Source: Amphirosellinia nigrospora (taxonomy: Eukaryota; Ascomycota; Sordariomycetes; Xylariales; Xylariaceae). From it: a stretch of DNA of 64,000 bases. The position numbers and the translations under genes were made by a program. The DNA lies in NCBI GenBank assembly GCA_004123355.1, contig SCHM01000002.1, positions 11,381,569-11,445,568 of the forward strand, in the 5' to 3' direction. This document shows positions 25,193 to 35,818 of this stretch, one piece after another (the first letter of the stretch is position 1; every line of letters begins with the position of its first letter). The notes under the pieces were generated by a model, which saw only the letters and a program-made list of their open reading frames with translations, had not been told where the DNA came from and did not search any database.

Positions 25193-25807
25193 TAGGGGCA
25201 TAAGGATAGAGATATGCTAGGTTCGGATGAATTTATTCTGAGGCTATGGCGAGCGCACAATTTCTATTATTATCCTAGGCTGCATGCATCTCTCGATAAA
25301 TCATTCAGACTCTTAGATACTCAGACCCACGAGCCTCAGATAAAGGGCATATTTGTATATAACTAGCAACTATCTGAAAGGGTATTGTATCCCTCATAAA
25401 GCATTAAAACACATGTTAGTCATACGCTCAGAATCAGAATTCCTTTAATTGTTCATCGTAATATTTAGGTATGAGAGAGTATTCGTGTTAGTACTTCGAT
25501 ATTTACGCAAATTTTGAATTCGCCTGAGTACCCAGGGCCCTGAGTTACTTAGGATATGATGGAATAGAACAGCATTGAATCTTCTAAAATTCAATACGAT
25601 AAGTAAGATAGAAAGATAATCAGGTGAAAAGTGTGTACCTCGACACTTTAGCCTCCACATCTGCCTCCCTGGTAGACATTGTATTGACTTAACTAGGTAC
25701 CTATTTGGAGTTGAGATATGTGTTATTCAAGATCTATGAATACATTGCACAAGAATGGAAAATCTACACTCGCCCTCGTGAGTTGGCATTGACAGAGCAC
25801 CGCCCCT
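25193..25807. other. Convergent intergenic region, AT-rich
   Basis: It holds the 3' ends of the thioesterase and monooxygenase genes. No gene is seen. Confidence 0.5.
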
Positions 25808-27186
25808 TTACTCAAACACAATGCCCTCAGGTTGCGAGCCTGCATTTCGCATGATACCGACCATCTTCTCAGCGCCGCCCTCCTGGAACTGTAGATGCAT
25901 AGCCGCCTCAGTCTTCGCCGCCTCCTTGCTCGACCGAGCGAACATGCCCTTCTCATACTGCCGCAACATGAGCGCCAGGGAGTCTCCATCCGCATTCCCG
26001 TCTCGACACAATCGACTATACCCCGCGCCAGCTCCAGCGCATCCATCATCGCAACATTAACACCCACGCCCGCAAATGGCGTCATGAGGTGTGCCGAGTC
26101 GCCCACCAGCGTGACGCCCGGGCGGGATTCCCAAGTCAGTCCGACGGGCAACATCCACAGGGGCCGTAGGATCGGCTCCCCAGTCAGGGCAAGGATCATG
26201 CGCTTGACCTCGGGATACCAATCGCCAAAGTATCTCTCCACAAACGCCTCCCTCACGCGCGCATCGGTCCAGTCGACCTCGGCCGCCTCGTTCTCCAGGC
26301 CCAGCAGCGCCGCCGGGCTCGGCGCGACGGTGTGCGTGTGCGTATCCGTCGTCTTCACGCAGACGTAGCACCGGCCGTTCGCCTCGCGGCCCTGGCCGCT
26401 CCGCTGGAAGAGCAGGCCGCGGTCCTTCCCCACAGGAAGCAGTTCCCCAGCCCGATGAACGCCGACACGTCGGGTGCGGCCTCGTCGACGCCGTGGAGCC
26501 AGACGTCGAGCGCCGTGATGCCCGAGTACACGGGCTGCTGCGCCGTGAGGAGGCCGCGCGTGCGCGACCAGGCGCCGTCGGCGCCCACGACGAGATCGAA
26601 GGGCGCGGGGCGCGAGCCGTCGTCTAGCTCGAGGGCCCACTGCTTGGAGCCGGCCACGGGGGTGATGGAGGTCACCTTGCGGCCCCAGTGCATCGCGTGA
26701 GCGGGCAGGCTCGCGATCAGGAGATCCTTGAGAACTGGGCGGTCGATCTCTGGTCGTCCCTGGATGAACTTGCTGCCGGGCTTCGCCTCGGCCTTATCTT
26801 CGGACTTGCCGCTGTCGTCAAACAAGACGGTCCCGTCCTTGGTAATGACTAACAAAACGTCAGCGTTCGGCTTTATTTACCTGTAATTTGAAAGTGTTTT
26901 CTGATAGTCCGGGCATGGAACAGAAAGGATTATCGTTGCTTACTTCTCATGGTGTCGGCTCCCTGTCGCACTACAGCGCCGAACTTGTCGAGCAACCCCG
27001 CGGCGTCCAGCGCTTGCTGCCCAGAATATTCGTGGAGGTCGAGAGTGCCGCCCTGTGCGCGGGCCACGACGCTGCTGTCGCGCTCAAAAATGGTGCAGGG
27101 GATGTTGTTATGGTGTAGGATGCTGGCGAGCGCCAGGCCGGCGGGTCCAGCTCCGATGATGGCAATCTTGGTGTAGTTGAGGCCAT
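25808..27186 (-). CDS. FAD-dependent monooxygenase, TetX-like
   Basis: Two exons (26944-27186, 25808-26848; 95-bp intron) give about 428 residues once three one-base losses are allowed for (plus-strand GG at 27170, CCCC at 26428-26431, CCC at 25997-25999). The FAD Rossmann motif is KIAIIGAGPAGLALA near residue 7. The substrate-side helix GGTLDLHEYSGQQALDAAG, then RPEIDRPVLKDLL, the LVVGADGAWS (DG) motif and TLVGDSAHLMTPFAGVGVN (GD motif) follow in the same order as in TetX, and DWYPEVKRMI matches its late helix. The length also fits. It would hydroxylate an aromatic or polyketide-like substrate using NADPH and O2; the substrate is unknown. Confidence 0.88.
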
Positions 27187-28372
27187 GGTTTCCAAGGTGC
27201 GAACAACGTTGACGAAATGGGGAAATTCTGCGAAAGTATAAAGGTTGATGGGTGAGTATGTTTTATGAGTGAGATGTTACGTTCTAAGTATGCTGAATGC
27301 CAGAATCATTGTCGACAAGAAGCGAGAGGGAGATAGAACTTATATAACTTGTATATTCTAACTAAACCACGCAAGTGGCAAGAAGTCTTCCGACGTAGCC
27401 GCGTACACAACGCCGTCAGAGAAGCATCCGAGCGATATCACGAAGTACACTGCGCTCCTTCTCTTCAAACCCCTCGGCGCATACTGCAAATCCCGGGCGA
27501 CACCCATTTCATACGGCTGTATTGAGCAAGGGCCGGGGGATTGACCTGAGGGCCGAAATGATCGGATTTAATAAAATAACTCTGCTGAAATTGCATCTTG
27601 CGCGGTTATGTCGTCGGGCAACAATCGCGTGGAAGGGAGCATTGAGGTCGAGTACTGCCGACTTCGGGGTAGACCTACGGCTTGGGTTTAGATATACCGG
27701 AGGAAAAGGGGGGGTTAGTCGGTTTTAAGTGGAAGGGGTCGGGCCAAGAACCGGAGAACTTGGACCCGAGTCCGAAGAATGGCCACTTGCGGTCGGAGAT
27801 GGCGAATTTTCAAAATTGATGCTGACAAGTAGCATCCAGATATATTGTTAATTCAATTCAATCATATTAATCTAGGACATGATAAGACTTTTACGCAGAA
27901 GAAACAAACGGGCGTCTCTTGGGCCAAAGCTACCGGTGAAATAAGGCATTGAGATATAAACCGAAACCCCCACCTGTGATCGCCACACGATCATCCGTCA
28001 AGTTTCTTTGCAACCGGGGTACATTGTGAATCCTGATCTGTAGGGGTTTCTATGACATTGTTGAACAATCGCTGCTGTCAAAATGAATGCTTTTTAGGAA
28101 ACAATTGTCGATATAGCGCACTTACTAAAGAGAAGGGGCAACAAATACCTAAGTAGCGTCAAGTCAGATTCCTAGGTAATCGCAATAGCGTCAGCAAAGC
28201 GTAACATCATATCTCTAGATTTAACTTGTCCAGTATGTTTTCCGCGCTTTTTGGCTATGTAGAGCTATTTACAACATGGCGGATATGAGTGAAGTATTCA
28301 GTACACAAATGATACATACGCTCGGCGCTTTCGCTCCGTGACTCCGTGATGTGATCCATTAGGTAGGATGCA
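27187..28372. other. Intergenic, no supported gene
   Basis: This is the monooxygenase promoter side. A 68-codon open stretch at 27522-27728 has no motif. Confidence 0.5.
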
Positions 28373-29530
28373 TCATATAACTTGAGTGGCAACCGTTCCG
28401 ATCGGCCTCTCTACAAACTCCATAATGCCATTTATGATGTTCGCACGGGCGGGCTCGGAAGCCACCTGCTTACCGGCAAGGTAGTTGAGCCAAAGCAGAC
28501 GCGACACCCTCTCGTCCTCGACCCGGCCAATCGAGCCCATGCCCGTCTTACCATCATCGTAGGTTACCGTCAGTCTCCCGGCCGAGTCTCGGCAGAGGAG
28601 CATCTCTCGGGACTTGGGCACCTTTCCGCGGTTGAAGAGCAGCTTGAATTCGTTCATGGCCGATCCGAATGCCTCGTCGCCGAACTCGGTCATATTGCCC
28701 TGTGTGCGAGCGGTAATGGCGCGAACAAAGCCGTCCCTCAGATGGTGGAAGTCGGTGTCTCGGACTGGCACAATTCTAAACACGGACCGGGGACGGACAT
28801 CTTGCAGAATGGAATTCCAGAGGTCCTCGCCCCGTTAGGGTCGAGTAGTGCTTGGCGCAAGGTGTCCTTCTCACTCGAGATCAGAGTGGTGGCGATGGGA
28901 TTGATTTCTTTTACGAGGCGAGCTTGTATGGCGGCGATGTCCTGTGTCGCGATGTAATATCCAACCATGTAGACCTGGATGCCGATGAAGGTCACCGTCC
29001 GCACACCTAAGCCGACTAACGTGTATTCAACGCCGTTGACCTGCTCCTGCCCCCCCTCAGCGCCAACTGCGAGGTCTAATAGGCGAGGAACATGGGGACC
29101 ACACTATTGCCGGTGGGCACGATCTCGCGTCCGTCGGCATCGTGAATAACGGTCTTGCGTTTCGACCCCGCATCGGTGGTGAAGGGATCGGCGTTGTCGG
29201 GCAGGCCCGAGTCCAACTTGGCGGGCTTGCGGAGCACGAGGACAATGCGATATGCAGTGTAGCAAGCAGCGATAAAGCTAGCGATACCGCCACAGAGCAA
29301 GAAATTACGTCGGTGTACTAGTATTCGTAGGATTGATTTCTCATGCGGTTGATGTTGATGTTCTCGACAGCACGGCCCGAGGAGTTTGCGTTACGGAGGA
29401 ATGTCCGGAACTGGACCGGCGATGGGTGCTTCTGTAGACATGGTAGGCGGGCCTGCGCAGTTGGGAGACGTGAGCTCGTAGCAAGTGACCGCAGAAACGG
29501 TGTTGTGGTTAAAGAGCGTGCCGCTCTCAT
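28373..29530 (-). CDS. aim18: Aim18-like mitochondrial protein, chalcone isomerase fold
   Basis: About 386 residues, apparently intronless, with three places where one base seems lost (near 28830, 29086 and 29340). The N-terminus (MRAARSLTTTPFLRSLATSS) is a typical mitochondrial presequence. A membrane-like segment, FLLCGGIASFIAACYTAYRI, follows. The chalcone-isomerase-like domain starts at VEYTLVGLGVRTVTFIGIQVY (with the typical G-V-R-T near its start) and ends WLNYLAGKQVASEPARANI and VERPIGTVATQV, both characteristic of Aim18/Aim46. The family is found in the inner mitochondrial membrane; it binds heme in yeast and has no known chalcone isomerase activity. The assignment to Aim18 rather than Aim46 rests on overall resemblance. 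Confidence 0.85.
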
Positions 29531-30613
29531 CGTAGACGATCAGGTGGTTCTCCGTGCAAGGACGAGGCCTTAGAAATGTAGACGATTTAGCACCAACATC
29601 CGATATTGCAAGTGTCGAGCAATTGAGTCTGGACGCCTTCAGAATTGCGACAATGAAAATAGCGACTAGGTAGAAGCGAGATTGAAGATGCTGCGGTGGT
29701 GGTGTCTATGTCATATGGGTGGTTGAACATACCATTTCTTATTTTAGCTCCGACCCGGACCCGGAGCTATGCCTAAGCAGGTATAGCTTAACCCCCCATG
29801 CCCGTTGAAGTACCGAGACTGCTTTACCAACGCAAGAGGGCAAAGGGCAAAGGGACGCCAGTGTGGGCAACTGGCAGTGAAGCTACTGCAGCATGATGAC
29901 AAAACAGTGTCGATAACACTGACTGCTTTTATTATGTTGTTGGGAGTAAATGTTTATATTTCATCATCATAATTGGAGCTTCATCTATGTATCGCCCTGG
30001 CCGCTTCCGTCAGCTGCTTGTCAGCCGCCCCTACTAGAGCATCTTGGCATCTCATGTCGGACCAACTGCCCCTCCCGAGTCGACGCTTCAATGCAACTTT
30101 TTGCGACGCAAAATTTCATTTACTTATGTATACCTAATGTACTATGCGCCAGCGAAACTGATGCGATATCATACTTATGCTATGTCTCATGCCCTATTTC
30201 TTCCTGCCTTGCGGAAAGATGGGAATGCATCTAGCTTTGCTTGCCAACCTGCCTATTCTACAAGTAGGTTGGGTTGTTTAAAGATAGTCGCTTCATATAA
30301 GACATTGAAACTTTGCTGCGCCAGGATACGAGACACTTAGTAGTCCCAAATAGCACGATTTAGAACATTCGTGCTCGATAAGAATATCATCTAGAAGAAA
30401 TAATTTCTCTTGACTGGATAACAATTTATGAACTAGCATAAGCTCGTTGCGATCTACAATGGAAGCTCAAGATTATGCGATGCATACCCAACTGGGATGG
30501 AGAGATGATACACTGGCAGAACAATCCACTTGAAGTATAGAGATACCGCAAAATCAAAAAGAAACGTCCCGAATGATGCTATTGCCGCCGGCTTCATTAT
30601 GACTGATGAAGAT
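29531..30613. other. Intergenic, no supported gene
   Basis: AT-rich 3' flank of the SDR gene and promoter of the Aim18 gene. Two overlapping open stretches at 29950-30340 show no motif. Confidence 0.5.
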
Positions 30614-31492
30614 TCAAATTCTCCACTCCCCCTGCTCCTTGATCTTTCGCTCCAAAACATCCACCTTCGAAAGACCCTTAATAACGTTGTCAAGTGTCCC
30701 AATTGGTAACAGGGAGGCCAATCGTATCTCTGTTGTGTGTCGACCACGCCATACCCAATGAGGCGGATTTTGTCGGTCGATATCTCTGACCACGTCGGCC
30801 GCCCACTTAGCAGGGTCGGTACCATTGGCAGCCGTATCCTCCCCGAGCATGGCGCCTTCTATCTCCTCCTTAGCCACGTTATATATCGAGTTCGGCGGCA
30901 GCTTGGCAGGTGGCGCATTGTCAAAGAAGGTGGACTTCACCGCGCCGGTTATCATGTTGATCACTTTGATGCCGAACGGGCCAAGCTCCAGGCGCATATT
31001 CTCGGTCAGGCTTGTCGCTGCGGCCTTGGAGGCGTTGTACACCCCTTGCCACGGGAGCGAGCCGGCAGTCAGCGATGCGCCCGATGTATTATTGATGACC
31101 AGACCGCCATGGTTCGATTTCAAGAGAAGTGGCAGGAACGCGCGTGTCACTCGGATTATCGAGAATACGTTGAGATCAAACAGGTCGCTAGCTTTTTCGA
31201 TGTCGATGTCCATGAGGGGTAGCGAATATGCGGCGCCGGCATTGTTGACGATGGCGTCGAGCGAACCGCCCGTGAGCCCCTGAACCTGGGCCACGCAGCT
31301 TGCGACCGACTCGTCGGAGCTAACATCGAGCTGCACGGTAGCTATACCTTCGGCTTCCGAGTTCCTCAGCTTGGCCGTGTTGCGGGCGGATGCGAAAACA
31401 CGCCATCCGGCCTTGTGAAACGCGAGGGCGAGTGCTGCGCCTAGACTGTGATCCGAGCAGCCTGTGATCAGAATGGTTCGCTTTGTAGGCAT
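30614..31492 (-). CDS. Short-chain dehydrogenase/reductase, AYR1-like
   Basis: One uninterrupted exon encodes 292 residues. The cofactor motif is TGCSDHSLGAALA (TGxxxGxG class, one variant Gly). The NNAG motif follows at VNNAGAAYSLP. The catalytic Ser is in NNTSGASLTAG and the Tyr-x-x-x-Lys in VYNASKAAATSL. The start MPTKRTILITGC at 31492 fits the fold exactly, so the longer upstream frame is not used. Fungal SDRs of this shape are usually named NADPH-dependent 1-acyldihydroxyacetone-phosphate reductases (lipid droplet/ER), which is possible but unproven. A C-terminal hydrophobic anchor is weak (IRLASLLPIGTLDNVI). Confidence 0.9.
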   Translation of the reverse strand: MPTKRTILITGCSDHSLGAALALAFHKAGWRVFASARNTAKLRNSEAEGIATVQLDVSSDESVASCVAQVQGLTGGSLDAIVNNAGAAYSLPLMDIDIEKASDLFDLNVFSIIRVTRAFLPLLLKSNHGGLVINNTSGASLTAGSLPWQGVYNASKAAATSLTENMRLELGPFGIKVINMITGAVKSTFFDNAPPAKLPPNSIYNVAKEEIEGAMLGEDTAANGTDPAKWAADVVRDIDRQNPPHWVWRGRHTTEIRLASLLPIGTLDNVIKGLSKVDVLERKIKEQGEWRI

Positions 31493-32947
31493 TGTGGTCT
31501 TTTTCAACTGTTCCGTCCACTTTCGGACAAATGGATAGAGGAAGGAGGCGAATCAAAGTAGCATGAGCGAGAATGAAGGTTTGGTGATGGCGTAGGTTGT
31601 TGGCGTTGACTGACCGATTAAATACAAAATTCGAGAGCTAAAGCTTTCAGCTTAGGTAAGATGTAAATGATGGATGCAAAGACTTAATTTGGGGTAGGGA
31701 ATCAATAATAAGAGTTGACGGCGAGTTGAATCAGACTAGTCGGGATTTCTTGCCAGTCTTGCCAGAATTACCAAACCGTAGTACTGTTGCTAGCGATTCT
31801 GCTACGGGCCGGCTTGGCACTGTGATATGGCGGAGTGATAGTTGCACCGGAGGTGGATGACAGACCATTTCGGCACAGAACACATCTGGCAATTGAAGCT
31901 TTCCCGGCTACCAATCTGTCATTTCGTGCCTTATTTCATGCCAATGTCGAAAAATAACCCGGTAGCGCCCTGTAAGTTGTTACTAAAATAGAAAGCTTTA
32001 TCGTTGACATGCGTAGAATTTCAATTTAGTTTATGTAAGCCTCGTATTCGTATTTAGATATCGCTAGTAACTACCTATGTTTACAATTGCAGTACGCAAG
32101 CTACATAGTCTATAAAAGTATAAATTTATACTTTTAAGTCAGGTTGCAACCGGTTTAAACCCTCCGGCATAAAGTTGTATGTCAAATTATCATCTCGTTA
32201 CATCAGAATTCTCAATCCTTACCTTCCCTCACTCTTGATTGTTGTTGCCAATACGTATTCGGGACAGGCAAAGCTTTCCAAAAATAGATTTCTGAGTTGT
32301 TTCAACATCAAGTTGCGCCGCTCATGGTAATGCTGAGGTATAGTAGGCATACCTACTGCCATTTAAACGGCCCTAAACATCCTACCTTGCGGTTATGCAG
32401 AGTACCGGTACAACTGCATCTCCCTAGAGGGTTCATATATATAGTCTATTAGACTAGCGCATGTCTTGTACGTCGCGGTGGTGCTATGTTGCTGGGTTTT
32501 GGCGCAGAGGTAACCTGTGTATGTCTATTGTCTATTCTGAAATGGATAGGAACCTTGAAAACTCCAACCTCCATACACGAAAGACAAAAGCAGCCCAAAT
32601 TTTAATACATAAGATGAAAACATCTAAAATATCTTGCGCCTCCCTCCAACTAACCCGTAACCTTAATCCACTCTTTGACAGACCTATTTCCGTACTATAG
32701 GCTCCCTCGGCCCCCAGAACACCCTTTAGGGTACTAAATAGGTATCACGTTACCGAAACTAAATGCATCGTGTCAGGAAGTCACGCCACATTATCCCAGC
32801 CATAGTACCACAAGCCACAGTACTTTAGGAACAAAGAGATCATCTGTATATAGCCTAGTTACGTCTACGAAGGTAGATTTAGAGACCTTCGCGCAACAAC
32901 AAGTATAGATGACCTACCCCATACTACGAGGTCCCTGACACATTGTT
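31493..32947. other. Gene-poor AT-rich region
   Basis: No supported gene. A short open stretch at 32461-32700 lacks motifs and is rich in rare combinations. Confidence 0.5.
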
Positions 32948-33620
32948 TTAGTCCCACGTCTCTTTCAACTTAGCAAGGCGAGGGAGGTTTTCTTTATTGT
33001 AAATTTGCTTCAGTGTCTCTTCGCCTTGGGCGTAGTTGACGAATACAGTAGAGAGAGTCACATAGATCGTCGCGAAGTCCCCGCCCAAGTGCCATAGCGT
33101 ATTCGTCTTTCTTAGTAGATTGATAAATGCTAGGAACAGGGATCTAGACACACTAGTCAGACAAAGAAACTCCGTGTATTGAGCCATATAGTCACCTAGA
33201 GCCCGCGGAGATGGCTTCACTGGTTCTCCGTGCAACGACGGATGTCTACACCCTACCCTTACGAGGTCTGACAATAAATGTGTCAATGAGTGCAGCTGAA
33301 ACAAAAGAAGGGAGGGGGATACGAACACGCATCCTGTTCCATGCCTGTATTGAGAAGGCCACATCGTGTTGTTCATAACCGACATGGGGAAGAATTCGTA
33401 CTTTAAGATACTGCTGAGTTCGTTGGGTATTTGGCGAAGAAGTCGGCCATCTTATCAAATGACGAATTATATGTGGACACTGAATAGTGCTTTCAAGTTT
33501 AAACTATATAGGTCGCGGGGTATGCCGTCTTGGCAGACGTTTATGGCGGAATAAGCCGGACCAATCTCAATGAGCGGTGCTAAATGTTTACGCCCTTCAT
33601 TTTCTGGGTCTGGATACACC
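32948..33620 (-). pseudogene. Unrecognised coding remnant or poorly resolved gene
   Basis: On the minus strand three open segments follow each other in different frames and look protein-like: around 33620-33500 (segments like PAYSAINVCQDGIPRDLYSL), 33458-33270 (LPHVGYEQHDVAFSIQAW) and 33240-32948 (ALGDYMAQYTEFLCLTSVSR, ending LAKLKETWD). A GTCCAC donor and TTGATAAG acceptor could join the first two. No family is recognised and no start is certain. It may be a decaying gene or a gene hit by the same one-base losses seen elsewhere; I favour neither strongly. Confidence 0.35.
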
Positions 33621-34043
33621 CAGGTCGCCTCGACTTGTACCTAATACCTGTTAGCATTATACTCACATCTCAAATTTAGTCAGAGTCTACCTCAATTATG
33701 GACCTATTATATACGATAAGCAACACCGAAGCCAACTCTGTCGGTAGGTTTGGTTCAGAGTCTGTACAGCATTGAACTAATCAGAGCTGTTTTCAGCCGT
33801 GAATTTAAACTCTGTCAGGCTGCTCTGAGGTTACTGGTAGATAAGATGAATTACGTGGTTTAACTTATTTCGTGTTTGCGCACAGCTGTCTATGGGCTTC
33901 GTGAAATGGTGAGCGTCTGGGTTGTAGTGGAAGACTCCGTCATAGCGTACTGTAAGAGCTTGGCGCCTTGTGCCGTGGGCTCTTCTTCTCAGCCCTAAGC
34001 CGGATGGATCATGTATGCCAAGTCTGCATAATGCTCTACACTA

Positions 34044-35313
34044 CACTAGTTTTGAATCGAATGTCGCGCCCTACCCGCACTTTCTGTACAGTCCCCCCCA
34101 TTTTTGGGAAACACGTCGACAATAGCATTTTTTTATCTGTAAACTACTACAATTACTATTCAATCACTTAAAAACACGATTTTTAATAGAAACAGCGATT
34201 TTTATGTATCTAGAGCCCTTGCAGACCCCGAAAACAGCGTGTTTAGCGTTATTAGCTTTAAAACAGCGTTTTCTGCGTTAATAGCCCGAATTAGCGATTT
34301 CTATGCCTTCGAAGCTTCGAAGCCCTCGAACACACATTTCCTATGCCAATAGCCTCGAATCAGCGATTTTTACGCCTTCGAAGCCTTCGTAGCCTTCGAA
34401 CACACGTTTACTATGCCTTAGGAGCCCTCGTAGCCCTCGAACACGCATTTCCGTACCTTCGTAGCCTTTACAGACCTACGCGTACAAAGTAGCAGAGGGA
34501 CTGGCGAAGGGGCTAATGATCTAGCCACGCAGACCTACGCAAACCTCCGCAGACTTCTGCAGACCTCTACAGACCTACGAACATACGCGCAGACCTACGC
34601 AGACCTACACAGACCTACGCATATGGAGTGACAGAGGGACTGGCAGACCTACGCGCACAGGGCGGCAGAGGGTCTGGCGAAGGGGCTATTGATTCAGCCA
34701 CACAGACCTCCGCAGACCTCTACAGACCTACGAACACATACGCAGACCTACGCGTACGAGGCTCTGCCGACCTAGCCCCGCGTAGACCTTCTACGGACTA
34801 GCAAAGGGACTGGTCTGTGCGTATTGGCCCGTGCGCGTAGATCTACGCGGGGCTAGGTTGACAGCCTCGTACGCGTAAGTCTGCATAGGTCTGTAGAGGT
34901 CTGCCTGTGTATTCGTAGGTCTGCGTAGGTCTGCGGAGGTCTGTGTGGCTGGATCAATAGCCCCTTCGCCAGACCCTCTGCCGCCCTGTGCGCGTAGGTC
35001 TGCCAGTCCCTCTGTCACTCCATACGCGTAGGTCTGCGTAGGTCTGCGCGTGTGTTCGTAGGTCTGGATGTATACGTTTAAAACAACGTAATATAGTGAT
35101 TTATTCTTCGAATATAATACGTATAAAATAAAACCTAATATTTTTAGATAGGTAGTAAAAAGAGCATTGTTTTAATATATAATTATTTATTCTTAGTATT
35201 ATTATTCGTTCTGTAATATTGAAAAATGCTATTGTCGACGTGTTTCCCAAAAATGGGGGGGGGGCTGTATAGAAAGTGCGGGTGGGGCGCGACATTTCGA
35301 TTCGAAACTAGTG
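34044..35313. mobile_element. Mariner-type TIR element with an internal foldback of decamer repeats
   Basis: The ends begin CACTAGTTTTGAATCGA (34044) and close with the complement ending ACTAGTG (35313). The terminal inverted repeats run about 88 bp with few mismatches and carry a TGTCGCGCCC...CCCGCAC core. A TA flanks each side (34042-34043, 35314-35315), as expected for Tc1/mariner (Fot1-like) insertion. The interior (34460-35065) is packed with AGACCTACGC-type decamers; the left half (about 34480-34780) pairs with the complementary right half (about 34830-35060), so the middle folds back on itself. There is no transposase frame, so it is non-autonomous. Confidence 0.85.
34460..35065. repeat. 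Decamer array arranged as a large inverted repeat
   Basis: Units close to CAGACCTACG (and CAGACCTCCG/CTACAGACCT variants) recur many times on the plus strand up to about 34760 and as GTAGGTCTG complements after about 34870. Longer blocks, such as CTGGCGAAGGGGCTA with GCAGAGGG before it, also appear on both arms, once with its complement at 34955-34985. Confidence 0.8.
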
Positions 35314-35315
35314 TA

Positions 35316-35818
35316 ACATTGAATAAGCGAACCAAACAAGCCGAATTCGTGTCTGGCCAATTATCCGCTGATATTTTCTATATGCTCAAACTTAGGGGGC
35401 TTGTTGTCTGCCAATCAGGTGTGGTTTATTTATAGACTTTTGCAGAATGTTATTTCAGCCCCTTCAGATCTTCCCCAATTGGGCTATGCACTGTACCAGC
35501 AACCAGGTAAGCAATAGTCTCTCACACTACCTTCGTTGGCTACTATATACATTGATAACATGTGCGTAGCCTGCATGAGCTGAGTCCTCCGTCAGTTAGC
35601 ATTGCGGTTTACTTTTTCTTTTTCATTCTCTGTTTTTCTGTTTTTCTGTTTTTGCTTTTCTGTTTGTTGGCGAGCGTAGTATCAAAGATTTACAACTAAT
35701 CAATCCCGTTATTCTCCTACCCTCTCCATTCCTTGCGCTCACGAATACATATAGCCTGTGGGTTGCTCCACACGCTTTCGGTAGTGCTTCACATCCCTGA
35801 GAGCTTCCATAACCTTCA
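35316..35818. other. Promoter region of the DUF3433 gene
   Basis: Pyrimidine-rich runs (repeated TTTTTCTG at about 35610-35665) precede the start codon. No gene is seen. Confidence 0.45.
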
